A stretch of DNA of 64,000 nt from Corynebacterium glucuronolyticum DSM 44120 (GCF_030440595.1 NZ_CP047452.1:496001-560000); one strand, 5' to 3'; counted from the first letter of the stretch, positions 45,501-54,266 are shown. Notes: a model not told the origin generated them from the sequence alone. Numbers and translations are program-made.

Positions 45501-46764
45501 AGACCTTGCAGAACTGTCCAGCCTGCCCCATGTCGCCGGAGTCGTCGGCAAGCAAAACAAAGAAACAGTAGACAGAGTATTTGCCGAGGTCACCCAACTC
45601 ATCGACGATGCCACTACCAGCGGGGGCAGCGGTTCCCCCACACCCACGCGGGAAACATTCCTCATCATCGACGGCTTCCACATCATCCGGGCCGACTTCG
45701 AGGAGCACCTGGACACCGTCGCGCGGATCGCCTCCGACGGACTCGGTGCCGGCGTCCACCTCATCATCACCACCCACCGCTGGAGCGAACTCCGCCCCGC
45801 AATCCGCGACCTCATCGGCGGGCGCATCGAACTCCACCTCGCCGACCCACTTGACTCACTCATCGACCGCAAAGCCCAAGAACGCGTCCCCGCCCTACCC
45901 GGCAGAGGACTGACCCCCGACGGTGAATCCATGCTCATCGCCCTAAGTTCCGGCGAAGACATCCACCACGTGCACGAACTTGCAGCCGGGCAGCCGCCAG
46001 TGCCACAGCTTCGTCTCATGCCCACCACCCTCACCAGCAGCGAACTACCCGGCCCCGAGGGCGCGCCGGGTGGCCACATCACCATCCCACTCGGGATCGG
46101 CGGCGCACGACTCGCCCCGTCCATGTGGCAGCCCGGTGTTTCCCAACACCTCCTCGCCCTCGGCGCGCGGGGCTGTGGCAAAACCTCCCTCATGGAGCTC
46201 GTCGGCCAATCACTATCCTGTATCGGACGCGACGTTGCGCGGTTAATCGTCCTCGATCCGCGCCGCAGTCTCCTCGGTACCTTCCCACAAGACATGCTCG
46301 CGGGCTACGCCGCCACCGCCGACACTATGGCCACGCTGGTGGAAAACCTCGCCGTCACACTGTCCACCCGTATGCCCTCGGCGGAGGTCAGCCCACAGGA
46401 GCTCCGCGAACGCTCCTGGTGGTCGGGTCCCGATCTTTTTCTGCTTGTCGACGATTGCCATCTCATCGCCGACCACATCTTCCAGCCCCTCCACCCCTAC
46501 CTGCCACACGCCCGCGATGTCGGCCTCCACATCGTGTTGAGCCGCAAAGCCGGTGCCTTCTCCCGGGCGCTCTACACGCCACTTATCAGTGGAATTATGG
46601 ATGCCCAGCCAGACATCCTCATCTACTCAGCCGATCCCGCCGACGGGCCCATCGCCGGAGTGAAAACCACCGTGGCAGCCCCGGGGCGAGCCCAACTTGT
46701 GCGCGAGTCGGCGCGCGTCGGCCCCATCCAAGTCGCACTTCCGCACGCAGAAACCACACAATAA
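42580..46764 (+). CDS. eccC: Type VII secretion ATPase EccC (three FtsK/SpoIIIE-like domains)
   Basis: EccC (1394 residues) is the motor and substrate receptor of the ESX system. Two membrane helices lie near residues 48-90. The ATPase domains have Walker A at about residue 514 (GATGSGKSE), 938 (GGPQSGKTT) and 1195 (GARGCGKTS). Domain 1 has a full Walker B (IIIDEFSE), while domain 2 (IIDGFH) and domain 3 (LVDDCH) lack the catalytic Glu, as in other EccCs whose later domains bind substrate. Low-complexity inserts follow domain 1, including three 18-base DNA repeats (45163-45216). The GTG at 42580 has GGAGGGG at the right distance; the frame begins 45 bases earlier. Confidence 0.94.
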   Translation: MGTIAASIRPLPARGEDGERVEPPPRPTGELRPDPVPPSNAPTPQPLIRIIMPVVMVAVMLGMVGLMLLGSTNPNPSMLIFPVFMVLSMLMMFAPTSSEDPDEIRRVYLRHLGVLGEQARAVAVAQKEYEEFCHPAPHSLWSLVDSPRLWERVRGDADVLTVRVGTGVTPLATPIVIPEMGAQEDLDPVCLIAFRHTVQASRAVHGVPLTVDLTAFPFIGIVEGDEGEDSAPGGDSVRDLARAIIASAAFFHGPELLGIDVCGRCATEWESVKWLPHNRDPYSAPWTILVVDDVPGEQQAASADPNVLETRIAAAAGTVICIVVGSNSSTELGQMCWQDGLVLYSHGDPQEGECASAGASAHAPRNRGDRSFSPRVGQRTSRERVWSAGAGEPSATHGRSRTRNTQLGVATEGGEQVIGLADGVTEAEFDQLVRAIGAYDRPGSGYEAIASSGELLPMLGVSTPTRLPLGQLWERDEHYLLAVPIGADEEGRPVVLDMKESALGGVGPHGLCIGATGSGKSELLKTLVVSLALTHSPADLNLILVDFKGGATFLELGKLPHTSAVITNLAEEQTLVGRMQEAISGEMNRRQEVLRAAGNIPNIGAYAHKAAHDPSLPPLPHLVIIIDEFSELLGQHPDFAELFVAVGRLGRSLGVHLLLASQRLEEGRLRGLDSHLSYRIGLKTFSASESRQVIGTADAYHLPAKPGSGYMKTDADELIRFTASYVSGPVKEATVASDEEVRVQLFTGWREADPVGSDTAAEQNQAGTDAGACGNSADEADGGSATGSPATGGPAGGGSAAGGTAGNEAVQASDTAAAPPETLVDRVVAACSAEAEAQELVAHQVWLPPLPPVVPLGAVLGGGTAAAGGTAAAGGTAAVGGTSGATGSSAGHSSLSASAEKRGGIAATIGIIDRPYQQRQDPFVLPLNGAAGHLAICGGPQSGKTTAVRSLVLSCATTHTTADIAFYILDLGGADLAELSSLPHVAGVVGKQNKETVDRVFAEVTQLIDDATTSGGSGSPTPTRETFLIIDGFHIIRADFEEHLDTVARIASDGLGAGVHLIITTHRWSELRPAIRDLIGGRIELHLADPLDSLIDRKAQERVPALPGRGLTPDGESMLIALSSGEDIHHVHELAAGQPPVPQLRLMPTTLTSSELPGPEGAPGGHITIPLGIGGARLAPSMWQPGVSQHLLALGARGCGKTSLMELVGQSLSCIGRDVARLIVLDPRRSLLGTFPQDMLAGYAATADTMATLVENLAVTLSTRMPSAEVSPQELRERSWWSGPDLFLLVDDCHLIADHIFQPLHPYLPHARDVGLHIVLSRKAGAFSRALYTPLISGIMDAQPDILIYSADPADGPIAGVKTTVAAPGRAQLVRESARVGPIQVALPHAETTQ
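45163..45216 (+). repeat. Three 18-base in-frame repeats within eccC
   Basis: GGYGGCACCGCTGCTGCC repeats at 45163, 45181 and 45199, encoding GGTAAA/GGTAAV in the linker between ATPase domains 1 and 2. Copy number probably varies among strains. Confidence 0.85.
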
Positions 46765-46779
46765 GAAACGGGGGAACCC

Positions 46780-47763
46780 ATGCCAGCTAACTACGACACA
46801 GACCACGTCGTGACCGTCACCGTCGATGACATCGCCACCGTCATCGACGGTCCGGACACCGTCTACCGTTACGACCTGCCGGCCACCGGCATCATAGAAG
46901 GATGGGCCGTGCCCGCCGTCGTCGACCAAATCAAAGACCTCTGCTCCGAATACTGGCCCGACATCGAGGTCGTCATTACCGCCGATGAACGCACAACAGA
47001 GATGCTTGCCCGCACCCTGCTAAATAAAGGCATCGCCGCCTACTCAAGCAGCGTGCTACACAAAGACGACCCGCCACAACCCGTGGAATCCTATCCGCTT
47101 GAGGAGCCACAGCCAGGAGAATCACGGGCGGCTGTCTACCGCCCGCAGGCCCGGTCCGGTGCCAGCACACTGCTCACCCTCACAAACGCTGCAATCGCTG
47201 CGGTCGTCCTCCTCGTTATTGCACTGAGCTGGTGGGCAATCAGCTCAGCCCTGCCGGGAGCAACCCGGGACACACGCGCCGCCGACGAGACCACGGTGGC
47301 GCCCTCACCCGTCGCCACCACCTCAGACCCGGAAACCGAAGAGACAGTGGATAACGAGCCAGTCACTGTCAGCGGTGGGGGACTGGAGATGAAGACCCCA
47401 CCCAACTTCACGCTCACAGCCCGCCCCGACGGCGCCTACACCGCTGAAGGGCCGGACCCGGATCTGCGCATCGTCGTGGCGGCGGATCCCGTCTACGGTG
47501 TGCAGCCCCAAGCCGTCGAAGCGGAAGTGCTGCGCATGGTGGAGGAGGATCCCACCCTGACGCTTGTTGAAGGCACAGGCGAGGGCAAACCGGTGGAGTA
47601 TATCGAGCTTCCCGGCGACGGATCGCAGGTGAACTGGACCACGTGGGTGGAAAAAGATAGGCAGTTCTCCGTGGGCTGCCACTCGCGTGGAGAACCCACC
47701 TACGCCCACAAAGCGGCCTGCCGGATGGCTGCAGATACCCTCACTTACCAGGGAGAAAGATAA
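46780..47763 (+). CDS. Type VII secretion-associated protein (Rv3446c-like)
   Basis: A 327-residue protein that lies between eccC and the esx pair, as Rv3446c does in ESX-4. It has an N-terminal actin-fold-like cytoplasmic region (VVTVTVDDIATVIDGPDTVYRYD), a helix near residues 135-155 (NAAIAAVVLLVIALSWWAI), and an extracytoplasmic C-terminal domain with two Cys (VGCHSRGE and KAACRMA). The architecture matches the corynebacterial type VII secretion-associated protein family. It starts 15 bases after eccC. Role unknown. Confidence 0.85.
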   Translation: MPANYDTDHVVTVTVDDIATVIDGPDTVYRYDLPATGIIEGWAVPAVVDQIKDLCSEYWPDIEVVITADERTTEMLARTLLNKGIAAYSSSVLHKDDPPQPVESYPLEEPQPGESRAAVYRPQARSGASTLLTLTNAAIAAVVLLVIALSWWAISSALPGATRDTRAADETTVAPSPVATTSDPETEETVDNEPVTVSGGGLEMKTPPNFTLTARPDGAYTAEGPDPDLRIVVAADPVYGVQPQAVEAEVLRMVEEDPTLTLVEGTGEGKPVEYIELPGDGSQVNWTTWVEKDRQFSVGCHSRGEPTYAHKAACRMAADTLTYQGER

Positions 47764-47922
47764 ATTTTGAAAAAGTGGGAACCGATTGGGTGGCTCATGC
47801 AGTCTAAGTAAATGAAGGAACAAAAAGGACGCCTTCACCGCCCCGCAATCGGCCGCCAGGCTCGGGGACGGGCGGGAAACAATAGAAGCAACACATACAG
47901 ATCCTTATAAAAGGGGGACACC

Positions 47923-48240
47923 ATGTCAGGAATGTTTGCAACCGAATCAGAGGTGATGGTCAACACCGCCAAGAACGTTGACGCCACCAATGACCAGGTC
48001 CAGGCGGAGCTCAACCGTGTGAAAAGCGTTGTCCAGGATGTAGCCGGAAGCTGGAAGGGCTCGGCCAGCACGTCCTTCGCGGGCCTCATGGCTCGTTGGG
48101 ACGACTCAGCAATGCGCCTGCGCTCGGCGCTGACAGATATCGCCACCAACATTCGCTCCAACGCGTCGCAGTTCGACTCATCCGAGGCCGACAACTCGCA
48201 GGCGTTTCGCTCCATTGAGGTCCAAGGCCTCGCGCTGTAA
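47923..48240 (+). CDS. WXG100 family type VII substrate, EsxU-like
   Basis: A 105-residue helical-hairpin protein with the W-x-G turn in SWKGSAS at about residue 43. Expected to dimerise with the product of the next gene and be exported by this ESX system. The C-terminal tail contains F-D-S-S-E, an aromatic-xxx-acid pattern resembling the YxxxD/E export signal. Position corresponds to esxU (Rv3445c, also 105 residues). AAAAGGGGG precedes the ATG. Confidence 0.9.
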   Translation: MSGMFATESEVMVNTAKNVDATNDQVQAELNRVKSVVQDVAGSWKGSASTSFAGLMARWDDSAMRLRSALTDIATNIRSNASQFDSSEADNSQAFRSIEVQGLAL

Positions 48241-48279
48241 ATACACGCTCACCAAGCACTATTAAAGGGGAACAACACC

Positions 48280-48570
48280 ATGGAATCACTGATTAGATAC
48301 GACTTCGGCGCCATCTCGGCCGCCTCAGCTGACATGCGAGCCACCTCCGGTCGCATCAACGGACTGCTGGGAGATCTCAAGTCCCAGATCGCGCCGATGG
48401 TAAGCACATGGGAGGGCGACTCCGCTGTCGCCTACCAGGATGCTCAGAACCGGTGGGACCGCGCCGCCGGTGAACTTAACCAGATTCTGGAAACCATTGC
48501 CCGCACCGTCGAGGATGGCAACCAGCGGATGAGCGAGATGAACTCGCGCGCCGCCGCCAGCTGGTCGTAA
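48280..48570 (+). CDS. WXG100 family type VII substrate, EsxT-like
   Basis: A 96-residue partner of the upstream gene. The turn motif is TWEGDS; the flanking helices are amphipathic (ASADMRATSGRINGLLGDL and LNQILETIARTVEDGNQRM). No Cys and no signal peptide, as usual. AAAGGGGAAC precedes the ATG. Corresponds in position to esxT (Rv3444c), just before rplM. Confidence 0.92.
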   Translation: MESLIRYDFGAISAASADMRATSGRINGLLGDLKSQIAPMVSTWEGDSAVAYQDAQNRWDRAAGELNQILETIARTVEDGNQRMSEMNSRAAASWS

Positions 48571-48800
48571 ACACCCACCACGTCGAACACCCAGCGACCT
48601 GCCACCAGGCCTTCTGCACCCTTCACCCCTTCGCACGTCCCGGATTCCCTATTCATACGGGTCCCCGTGAGCCCCATCGCCGCGCGCACAATCATCCCCC
48701 CGATAGTGTGCGGTAGGGCGTGTGGAGGGCTGAGGGTGCAGAAGGTTTTTCTGCGCAATTGGGTACAACTGTCACGGTGGCTAGTACGTGCGTTCTAAGA
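48571..48800. other. Intergenic region after esxT
   Basis: No gene and no convincing terminator is seen between esxT and the rplM leader repeats. Confidence 0.4.
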
Positions 48801-48868
48801 ACGTGCACTGGCTGTAGTGGCGAGCACTACACGTTGCGACGTGCGCTGGCTGTAGCAGCAAACGCTAT
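48801..48868 (+). repeat. Two related hairpin repeats in the rplM leader
   Basis: A 30-base unit at 48801-48830 recurs at 48839-48868 (period 38). The first folds as GTAGTG / CACTAC. The second keeps the stem with changes: a T-A pair has become C-G (48856 with 48864) and the terminal G-C has become G-T. They lie about 230 bases before rplM. Confidence 0.65.
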
Positions 48869-49093
48869 TTTGTCGTAGGAGGATTTTTTGGTATGGTAAT
48901 GCGCTTGTGTACGCGAGCGTGCGTCCGAGTTATCGGAAATGTGATGACGAGGGCAAACGCAGGCCGCACCGAAGCCTCGGGTCTCCACCGGCCGCCGTGT
49001 GTTTCGTTCCTGTAGTCGCGAAAGCGAGTGCGGGGAGTGCGTCGCATACACCATGGCTGGCAAAGTTTTAGACAGTATAGACAAGGAGTCAGT

Positions 49094-49537
49094 GTGTCTA
49101 CATACCACCCGAAGAGCGGTGACATTACCCGCAAGTGGTACGTCATCGACGCTACCGACGTGGTTCTGGGCCGCCTGTCTACCCACGCTGCAAACCTGCT
49201 TCGTGGCAAGGGCAAGCCTCAGTACGCACCCAACGTCGATTGTGGCGACTACGTCATCATCATCAACGCCGATAAGGTTGCGATTTCCTCCAACAAGCGC
49301 GACCGTGAGTTCCGCTACCGTCACTCCGGTTACCCGGGTGGCCTGAAGAAGCTGACCCTTGGTCGCTCCTTGGAGCTTCACCCCGAGCGCGTCATCTTCG
49401 AGGCGATTGAGGGCATGATGCCGCACACCCGCCTCTCCCGCGCTTCCATCAAGAAGCTGCGCGTGTACGCAGGTGCCGAGCACCCGTACGCCGACAAGAA
49501 TCCCGAGACCTACGAGATTAAGCAGGTGGCACAGTGA
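49094..49537 (+). CDS. rplM: 50S ribosomal protein L13
   Basis: L13 (147 residues) is an early-assembly 23S rRNA-binding protein. [19 protein letters not shown] and [21 protein letters not shown] are diagnostic. Start is GTG at 49094 with AAGGAG upstream. It overlaps rpsI by 4 bases. Confidence 0.96.
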   Translation: MSTYHPKSGDITRKWYVIDATDVVLGRLSTHAANLLRGKGKPQYAPNVDCGDYVIIINADKVAISSNKRDREFRYRHSGYPGGLKKLTLGRSLELHPERVIFEAIEGMMPHTRLSRASIKKLRVYAGAEHPYADKNPETYEIKQVAQ

Positions 49538-50109
49538 GCGAAGAGAACGTAGAGAAGGTAGAGAACGTAGAGGCCAACGAGCCGAACGTTGCTTCCGCAG
49601 AGGACATTGCTGCCGCCCAGGCTGCAACCGAGGAGTTCACCTCCACCATCGGTGATTCCATCGCTCCCGAGGCTACCGAGGACACCGCCGCTGAGGCTTC
49701 TGTTCTCACCCCGGCTGAGCTGGATCACCCGATTCAGACCGTCGGTCGCCGGAAGCGCGCCATCGTCCGTGTGACCATGGTTGCTGGCTCTGGCAAGATC
49801 ACCTGCAACGGCCGTAGCCTGGAGGAGTACTTCCCCAACAAGCTGCACCAGCAGGATATCCTGTCCCCGCTCGTACTTCTCGAGCGCGACGGTCAGTTCG
49901 ACATCAAGGCCAACCTCAAGGGTGGCGGCCCCACCGGCCAGGCCGGTGCTTTCCGCCTCGCGATCGCCCGTGCTCTTAACGAGTTCAACATCAACGATCG
50001 CCCGGCCCTGAAGAAGGCTGGCTTCCTCACCCGCGATTCCCGTGCGGTGGAGCGCAAGAAGGCCGGTCTGCACAAGGCACGTCGTGCCCCGCAGTACTCC
50101 AAGCGTTAA
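49534..50109 (+). CDS. rpsI: 30S ribosomal protein S9
   Basis: S9 (191 residues) reaches the P-site tRNA with its C-terminal tail ([10 protein letters not shown]). The first 65 residues are an acidic Glu/Val/Ala-rich extension ([20 protein letters not shown]), followed by [20 protein letters not shown]. Such extensions are usual in corynebacterial S9. Start is GTG at 49534, overlapping rplM (GTGA). Confidence 0.96.
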   Translation: MSEENVEKVENVEANEPNVASAEDIAAAQAATEEFTSTIGDSIAPEATEDTAAEASVLTPAELDHPIQTVGRRKRAIVRVTMVAGSGKITCNGRSLEEYFPNKLHQQDILSPLVLLERDGQFDIKANLKGGGPTGQAGAFRLAIARALNEFNINDRPALKKAGFLTRDSRAVERKKAGLHKARRAPQYSKR

Positions 50110-50125
50110 AAACACGCCTTTTTCA

Positions 50126-50167
50126 AAAAGCCGCCTGCACATCCTTCGATGTGCAGGCGGCTTTTTT
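50126..50167 (+). terminator. Terminator of rplM-rpsI
   Basis: An 18-base perfect stem starting AAAAGCCGCCTGCACATC with a CTTC tetraloop runs into T6. Confidence 0.95.
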
Positions 50168-50445
50168 GTTCCCCGATGCCAGGTGAATCACAGCCGGTGG
50201 TCGGTTCACTAGGGGCTCCTACTCCTAATCCAATTGGCGTGTTGTTTGCCAGAATGCCGACTACCTGGCTACGGATATCCGCCAAACCACTAGAGCCTGT
50301 TTTCCCGAGAAGATCATGCCACTGATGACTAACCAACAACCGGATAAGTTATTACTTGGCTGGCCCACGCTGTGTTCGTCTGTTGCTCTCGGAGCATGAG
50401 CACGGCTGCGCTGGATGCTGCTCAACGGGCTGGGGAATGAGCCAC
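50168..50445. other. Intergenic region before glmM
   Basis: No gene or repeat recognised. Confidence 0.4.
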
Positions 50446-50449
50446 GTTG

Positions 50450-50455
50450 TAACAT
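50450..50455 (+). promoter_or_regulatory. -10 element of glmM
   Basis: TAACAT ends 8 bases before the ATG; only a weak GAGAG could serve as ribosome site, so the mRNA leader is absent or very short. Confidence 0.35.
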
Positions 50456-50463
50456 GAGAGCTT

Positions 50464-51807
50464 ATGGCTCGACTTTTTGGAACTGACGGAGTTCGCGGAC
50501 TGGCGAACAAAACTTTGACCGCGCCTCTGGCATTGCGCCTTGGTGCCGCGGCAGCCCACGTGCTCACGCGCGATGCAGATACGACAAAGCGACGCCCCGT
50601 CGCCGTCGTCGGGCGTGACCCGCGCGTCTCCGGCGAGATGCTCGCCGCAGCGCTTTCTGCCGGCATGGCCAGCCAGGGCGTCGATGTCCTCCGCGTGGGC
50701 ATCATCCCCACCCCTGCCGTCGCCTTCCTCACAGATGATTACGATGCCGACATGGGTGTTGTTATCTCCGCGTCCCACAACCCGATGCCGGACAACGGTA
50801 TCAAGTTCTTCTCTCGCGGCGGGCACAAGCTTCCCGACGCCGTTGAGGACGAAATCGAGCAGGTCATGCAGACTCTTCCCGACGACGGGCCGACGGGTCA
50901 CTCCATCGGCAAGGTGATCGAGGAAGCTCCCGACGCGAAGGAGCGCTACCTTGACCACCTCGCAGCCTGCGTCGACACGGATCTCACCGGCATCACCCTC
51001 GTCGTTGACTGTGCCAACGGCGCAGCGAGCAAGGTAGCACCCGAGGCCTACAAGAATGCCGGTGCCACCGTCATCCCCATGTACAACACGCCCGACTCGT
51101 ACAACATCAACGAGAATTGTGGTTCCACCCACATCGACAAGCTCCAGGCAGCCGTCGTCAAGCATGGAGCAGACCTCGGCCTCGCGCACGACGGTGACGC
51201 GGACCGCTGCCTCGCCGTCGACAAGCATGGAAACGTCGTGGACGGTGACCAGATCATGGCAATCATCGCCACAGCCATGAAGGATCGAGGAGACCTGAAG
51301 GACAACACCCTCGTTGCCACGGTGATGAGCAACCTCGGCCTCAAGCTGGCGATGAACGACCACGGCATCGACCTGAAGACCACCAAAGTGGGCGACCGCT
51401 ACGTGCTCGAGGAACTGCGCGCCAGCGACCTCAGCCTCGGTGGCGAGCAGTCCGGCCACATTGTCTTCCCCGACTGGGGGACGACCGGCGACGGCCTGCT
51501 CACGGGTCTGTCGCTCATGGCCCGCATGGCGGAGACCGGCAAGCCCCTCGACGAGCTCGCCTCCATCATGACGGTCCTGCCGCAGGTGCTGGTCAACGTT
51601 CCCGTCTCCGACAAGACCGTGATCGCGGATTCCACCCAGGTGAAGGAAGCCATCGCCGTCGCCGAGGAAGAACTCGGCGAGGCCGGTCGCGTCCTCCTTC
51701 GCCCCTCGGGCACGGAAGAATTGTTCCGCGTCATGGTGGAAGCGCCCGACGAGGCGACCGCCCGGAAGATCGCCGGCAGGCTCGCCGCCGTCGTCGCCGA
51801 CGTGTAG
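50464..51807 (+). CDS. glmM: Phosphoglucosamine mutase
   Basis: GlmM (447 residues) converts glucosamine-6-phosphate to glucosamine-1-phosphate for UDP-N-acetylglucosamine and thus peptidoglycan. [12 protein letters not shown] opens the protein, the phosphoserine is Ser104 in [14 protein letters not shown], the metal loop is AHDGDADRC, and [15 protein letters not shown] is the phosphate-binding C-terminus. It follows rplM-rpsI as in mycobacteria (Rv3441c). Confidence 0.96.
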   Translation: MARLFGTDGVRGLANKTLTAPLALRLGAAAAHVLTRDADTTKRRPVAVVGRDPRVSGEMLAAALSAGMASQGVDVLRVGIIPTPAVAFLTDDYDADMGVVISASHNPMPDNGIKFFSRGGHKLPDAVEDEIEQVMQTLPDDGPTGHSIGKVIEEAPDAKERYLDHLAACVDTDLTGITLVVDCANGAASKVAPEAYKNAGATVIPMYNTPDSYNINENCGSTHIDKLQAAVVKHGADLGLAHDGDADRCLAVDKHGNVVDGDQIMAIIATAMKDRGDLKDNTLVATVMSNLGLKLAMNDHGIDLKTTKVGDRYVLEELRASDLSLGGEQSGHIVFPDWGTTGDGLLTGLSLMARMAETGKPLDELASIMTVLPQVLVNVPVSDKTVIADSTQVKEAIAVAEEELGEAGRVLLRPSGTEELFRVMVEAPDEATARKIAGRLAAVVADV

Positions 51808-51976
51808 GAAAAAGAAGTATCTGGTTTGGGGGAACCATTTGCCGCTCTCGTGCCGTCTAAGTAGTAGACGGTAGGAGGGCGGCTTTCTCGCTTTTCCTGC
51901 CTGAACCCGGTGGGCACGGTGGGCACCGCGTCCGCGGGGACCGACCTGCAAGAAATGTGAACCACCAGGGGGAAAC

Positions 51977-52285
51977 ATGCACATAGATACCGAGAAGAGC
52001 CTGCGGACGCTGCAGCAGCTCCGCGATCAGCTGGAGACCTTTGCGGCCGACCTGCGCGGCAGCGAGCCGATTGTCACCAGCGACATGCTAGGGGAGGGGT
52101 TCGCAGACCAAGCGCGGATCATCGCCAGGCAACTCAATTCGATTCACCAGGAAAACCTGCGGCGCTCCCTTACGCTTATCAACGCCACGAGGAAGGCAGA
52201 GGCGCAGATTCATGAGCTGGTACGCCAGGAAGCCGTGAACGTCCATACATTGGGAGCCATCGACGCGGAGGGCGCGACACGATGA
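51977..52285 (+). CDS. Small helical protein downstream of glmM (Rv3440c position)
   Basis: A 102-residue, all-helical, charged protein with no Trp, no Cys and no signal peptide (MHIDTEKSLRTLQQLRDQLE ... LNSIHQENLRRSLTLINATR). Its size and helical nature resemble PE or WXG100-type secretion substrates, but it has no WXG motif. It lies where the 103-residue Rv3440c lies in M. tuberculosis. CAGGGGGAAAC precedes the ATG; its end overlaps the next gene by 4 bases (ATGA). Function unknown; a partner of the next protein is inferred. Confidence 0.7.
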   Translation: MHIDTEKSLRTLQQLRDQLETFAADLRGSEPIVTSDMLGEGFADQARIIARQLNSIHQENLRRSLTLINATRKAEAQIHELVRQEAVNVHTLGAIDAEGATR

Positions 52286-53928
52286 CGGACACGAGCGCAT
52301 ACAAAGACTCCGTAGACACGATGACCCAAGTCGCGGGTGGGCTGTGGGTTCCGAAGCACAGCGCAGAGGAAGTAAAAGAAAAAGCCTCCCGCACCCGCGG
52401 CGCCAACTACGGGTTGTTCCGACGATCCACCTCTCGTCTTATCCCGCGCAACCGGAGGAATAAGGAAGGCATCCTCTCGTACGTCTTCGAGATGCTGTTT
52501 GAAGCAGTGTTCTTTAACGTCGCCGGTGTTGCCGGTGGATGGGTCATGGAAAAGCTGAGAAGCCTCTTTGATCGGTCGAAAGAAAGCGACCAGGACGCAG
52601 GCGACGCAGGCAAGGAGGCCAATGATGTTGGAGATACCGCAGAGGACATCGACACCGATGCGGCCAAAGAAATACTTCGTGTTACGAAGGAAACCAACGA
52701 CATCGTGAAAAAACTCGCGGAGCAACTTGCCACCACCGACCGCGATGAAGACCCTGATGGCTACGACGCGTGCGTGAAGGCCGGCGGCGCAATCGTTGAT
52801 GCCACAGGCGACTGTGTCATCAAACTCTGTACCGCCCGCGACGAAGCGGTAGAGCAGTGCCTCGACACCTTCATCAAATCAAATGAGGGTAGGGCCGGTG
52901 TCAGCGGTGGAGATACCGCGACGTGTGCGGCCCCGAACGTGGTAGAACACGAAACAGGAAAGAGTGCCTCGTGTGATCCGACACCAGCACCGACATGCCC
53001 GCCGTCTCCCGCAGGTTCTACTCCGCCAGCTGCGCCGCCGGCGCCGCCGGCGCCGCCGGCACCGACGGCGACGCCGACAACTCCGGCGGGGACAACTCCG
53101 CAGCCTCCGGCACCAACACCGGCACCGCCGACACAACCCGCTTCCACCACCCCGCCGCCTGTAGAAACAATCCCGGCAACGCCCGCCACGCCCGAGGTGA
53201 CACCCCCACCCAAGGGGACGAAGACCAACACCAACTCGGTTACCGTAAACGTCAATTGCGAATGCGACGGTGACGAGGCGAAAAACCACCAGCAGACGCG
53301 ACGGGTTGTTCCGGCAGATGCCACAGAAGACCAATCCCACACTCAAGATGCCCACACCGACGAAGACTTGGGTGAGCGGCATGAACATCACTCCCGAACG
53401 CACACGTCTACACCGGTGAACACTGAGCCCAATGAGGAAGATCCGCAGCCAGAAGACGAGTGGCCAGATACAGAGAACCCGCAGCCGGAAGAGCACGCAC
53501 CCCAGCCGGATGGGGATTCTGCCGCTGTGACAGGGGGCATCCTTGCTGGACTGTTGGGTCTGGGAGCAGGTATTCTCATCGCTGAATTCCTGCACAATAA
53601 CCTCGGGGATTTGCTTGCTGGGCTGACAGGGGAGTCACCAGATGCCCCACCTGCACCGCCAGCTGCACCGCCAGCTGCACCGCCGGTGGAGCCAGCGGCA
53701 GCGACAACTCCCGCACCAGAACCAAAACCTGCACCGGCTCAGCCCGCCCCAGCACCCGCACCGACGCCGACCCCGGTATGCACGACACCCCCGCCGACAC
53801 CAGCACCCGCCCCTGCACCAGCAGGGCCAGCGGTGGCAACCGGCGCACCAACCACACCAGGGGTTGCCTCCTCCACGCCGCCGCCACTGCGTCACGCAGG
53901 TGGCGCCCGTAAGGCAGGTGGATGGTGA
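52282..53928 (+). CDS. Ala/Pro-rich membrane-associated protein (Rv3439c position)
   Basis: A 548-residue protein of unknown function. Residues 62-92 hold an amphipathic or membrane segment (GILSYVFEMLFEAVFFNVAG); 125-200 is helical with four Cys (GYDACVKAGG, GDCVIKLCTARD, VEQCLDTF); about 230-310 is Pro/Ala/Thr-rich; 318-330 contains NVNCECDGDE; 340-412 is acidic and His-rich; 413-436 is a membrane helix (AAVTGGILAGLLGLGAGILI); the rest is Pro/Ala-rich to a basic end. The synteny and composition match Rv3439c, annotated only as alanine- and proline-rich. No Sec signal peptide. GCGCCGCCG microsatellites encode the first Pro-rich run. Confidence 0.72.
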   Translation: MTDTSAYKDSVDTMTQVAGGLWVPKHSAEEVKEKASRTRGANYGLFRRSTSRLIPRNRRNKEGILSYVFEMLFEAVFFNVAGVAGGWVMEKLRSLFDRSKESDQDAGDAGKEANDVGDTAEDIDTDAAKEILRVTKETNDIVKKLAEQLATTDRDEDPDGYDACVKAGGAIVDATGDCVIKLCTARDEAVEQCLDTFIKSNEGRAGVSGGDTATCAAPNVVEHETGKSASCDPTPAPTCPPSPAGSTPPAAPPAPPAPPAPTATPTTPAGTTPQPPAPTPAPPTQPASTTPPPVETIPATPATPEVTPPPKGTKTNTNSVTVNVNCECDGDEAKNHQQTRRVVPADATEDQSHTQDAHTDEDLGERHEHHSRTHTSTPVNTEPNEEDPQPEDEWPDTENPQPEEHAPQPDGDSAAVTGGILAGLLGLGAGILIAEFLHNNLGDLLAGLTGESPDAPPAPPAAPPAAPPVEPAAATTPAPEPKPAPAQPAPAPAPTPTPVCTTPPPTPAPAPAPAGPAVATGAPTTPGVASSTPPPLRHAGGARKAGGW

Positions 53929-54152
53929 TGAGCGCGTACGACGAGATTAAAGAAAGCTACCATCAAAAAGTCATCTCCAACCTCCGTACTTTTGAGAAAG
54001 CGGTGAGCAAGACCACCCAGGATTTCGTCGCGTCGCAGGCGGCACGGCGAGGAGGATACGGAGAACACGGGGCGCAGCGGAAACCGCTAACGGCACAAGT
54101 GCCGTCGAAAACAGCCCGTGGACGCGGGCCAGTGCGCTCAGTGTTGACATAA
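53928..54152 (+). CDS. Small basic protein, third gene of the glmM-downstream unit
   Basis: A 74-residue protein: an N-terminal amphipathic helix (SAYDEIKESYHQKVISNLRT) and a basic Gly/Arg/Lys tail (AARRGGYGEHGAQRKPLTAQ). Its ATG overlaps the upstream TGA, with AGGTGG 6 bases before; an in-frame ATG six bases earlier is possible. No known family. Coupled translation argues that it works with the two upstream products. Confidence 0.6.
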   Translation: MSAYDEIKESYHQKVISNLRTFEKAVSKTTQDFVASQAARRGGYGEHGAQRKPLTAQVPSKTARGRGPVRSVLT

Positions 54153-54156
54153 AAAG

Positions 54157-54184
54157 GTGGCCGGTGGACGTATCCACCGGCCAC
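54157..54184 (-). terminator. Terminator between convergent genes
   Basis: A perfect 12-base stem GTGGCCGGTGGA / TCCACCGGCCAC with loop CGTA; on the minus strand it is followed by CTTTTTA, so it mainly ends the hydrolase gene, and it lies 5 bases after the stop of the plus-strand unit. Confidence 0.8.
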
Positions 54185-54266
54185 GGCAGGCTCGGAAAGG
54201 TCTAAAGCAGGCACGCCCTGGGATTCCGGTTACGGAGGCTCAGGGTTTTTCCCATGCATCCTACGG

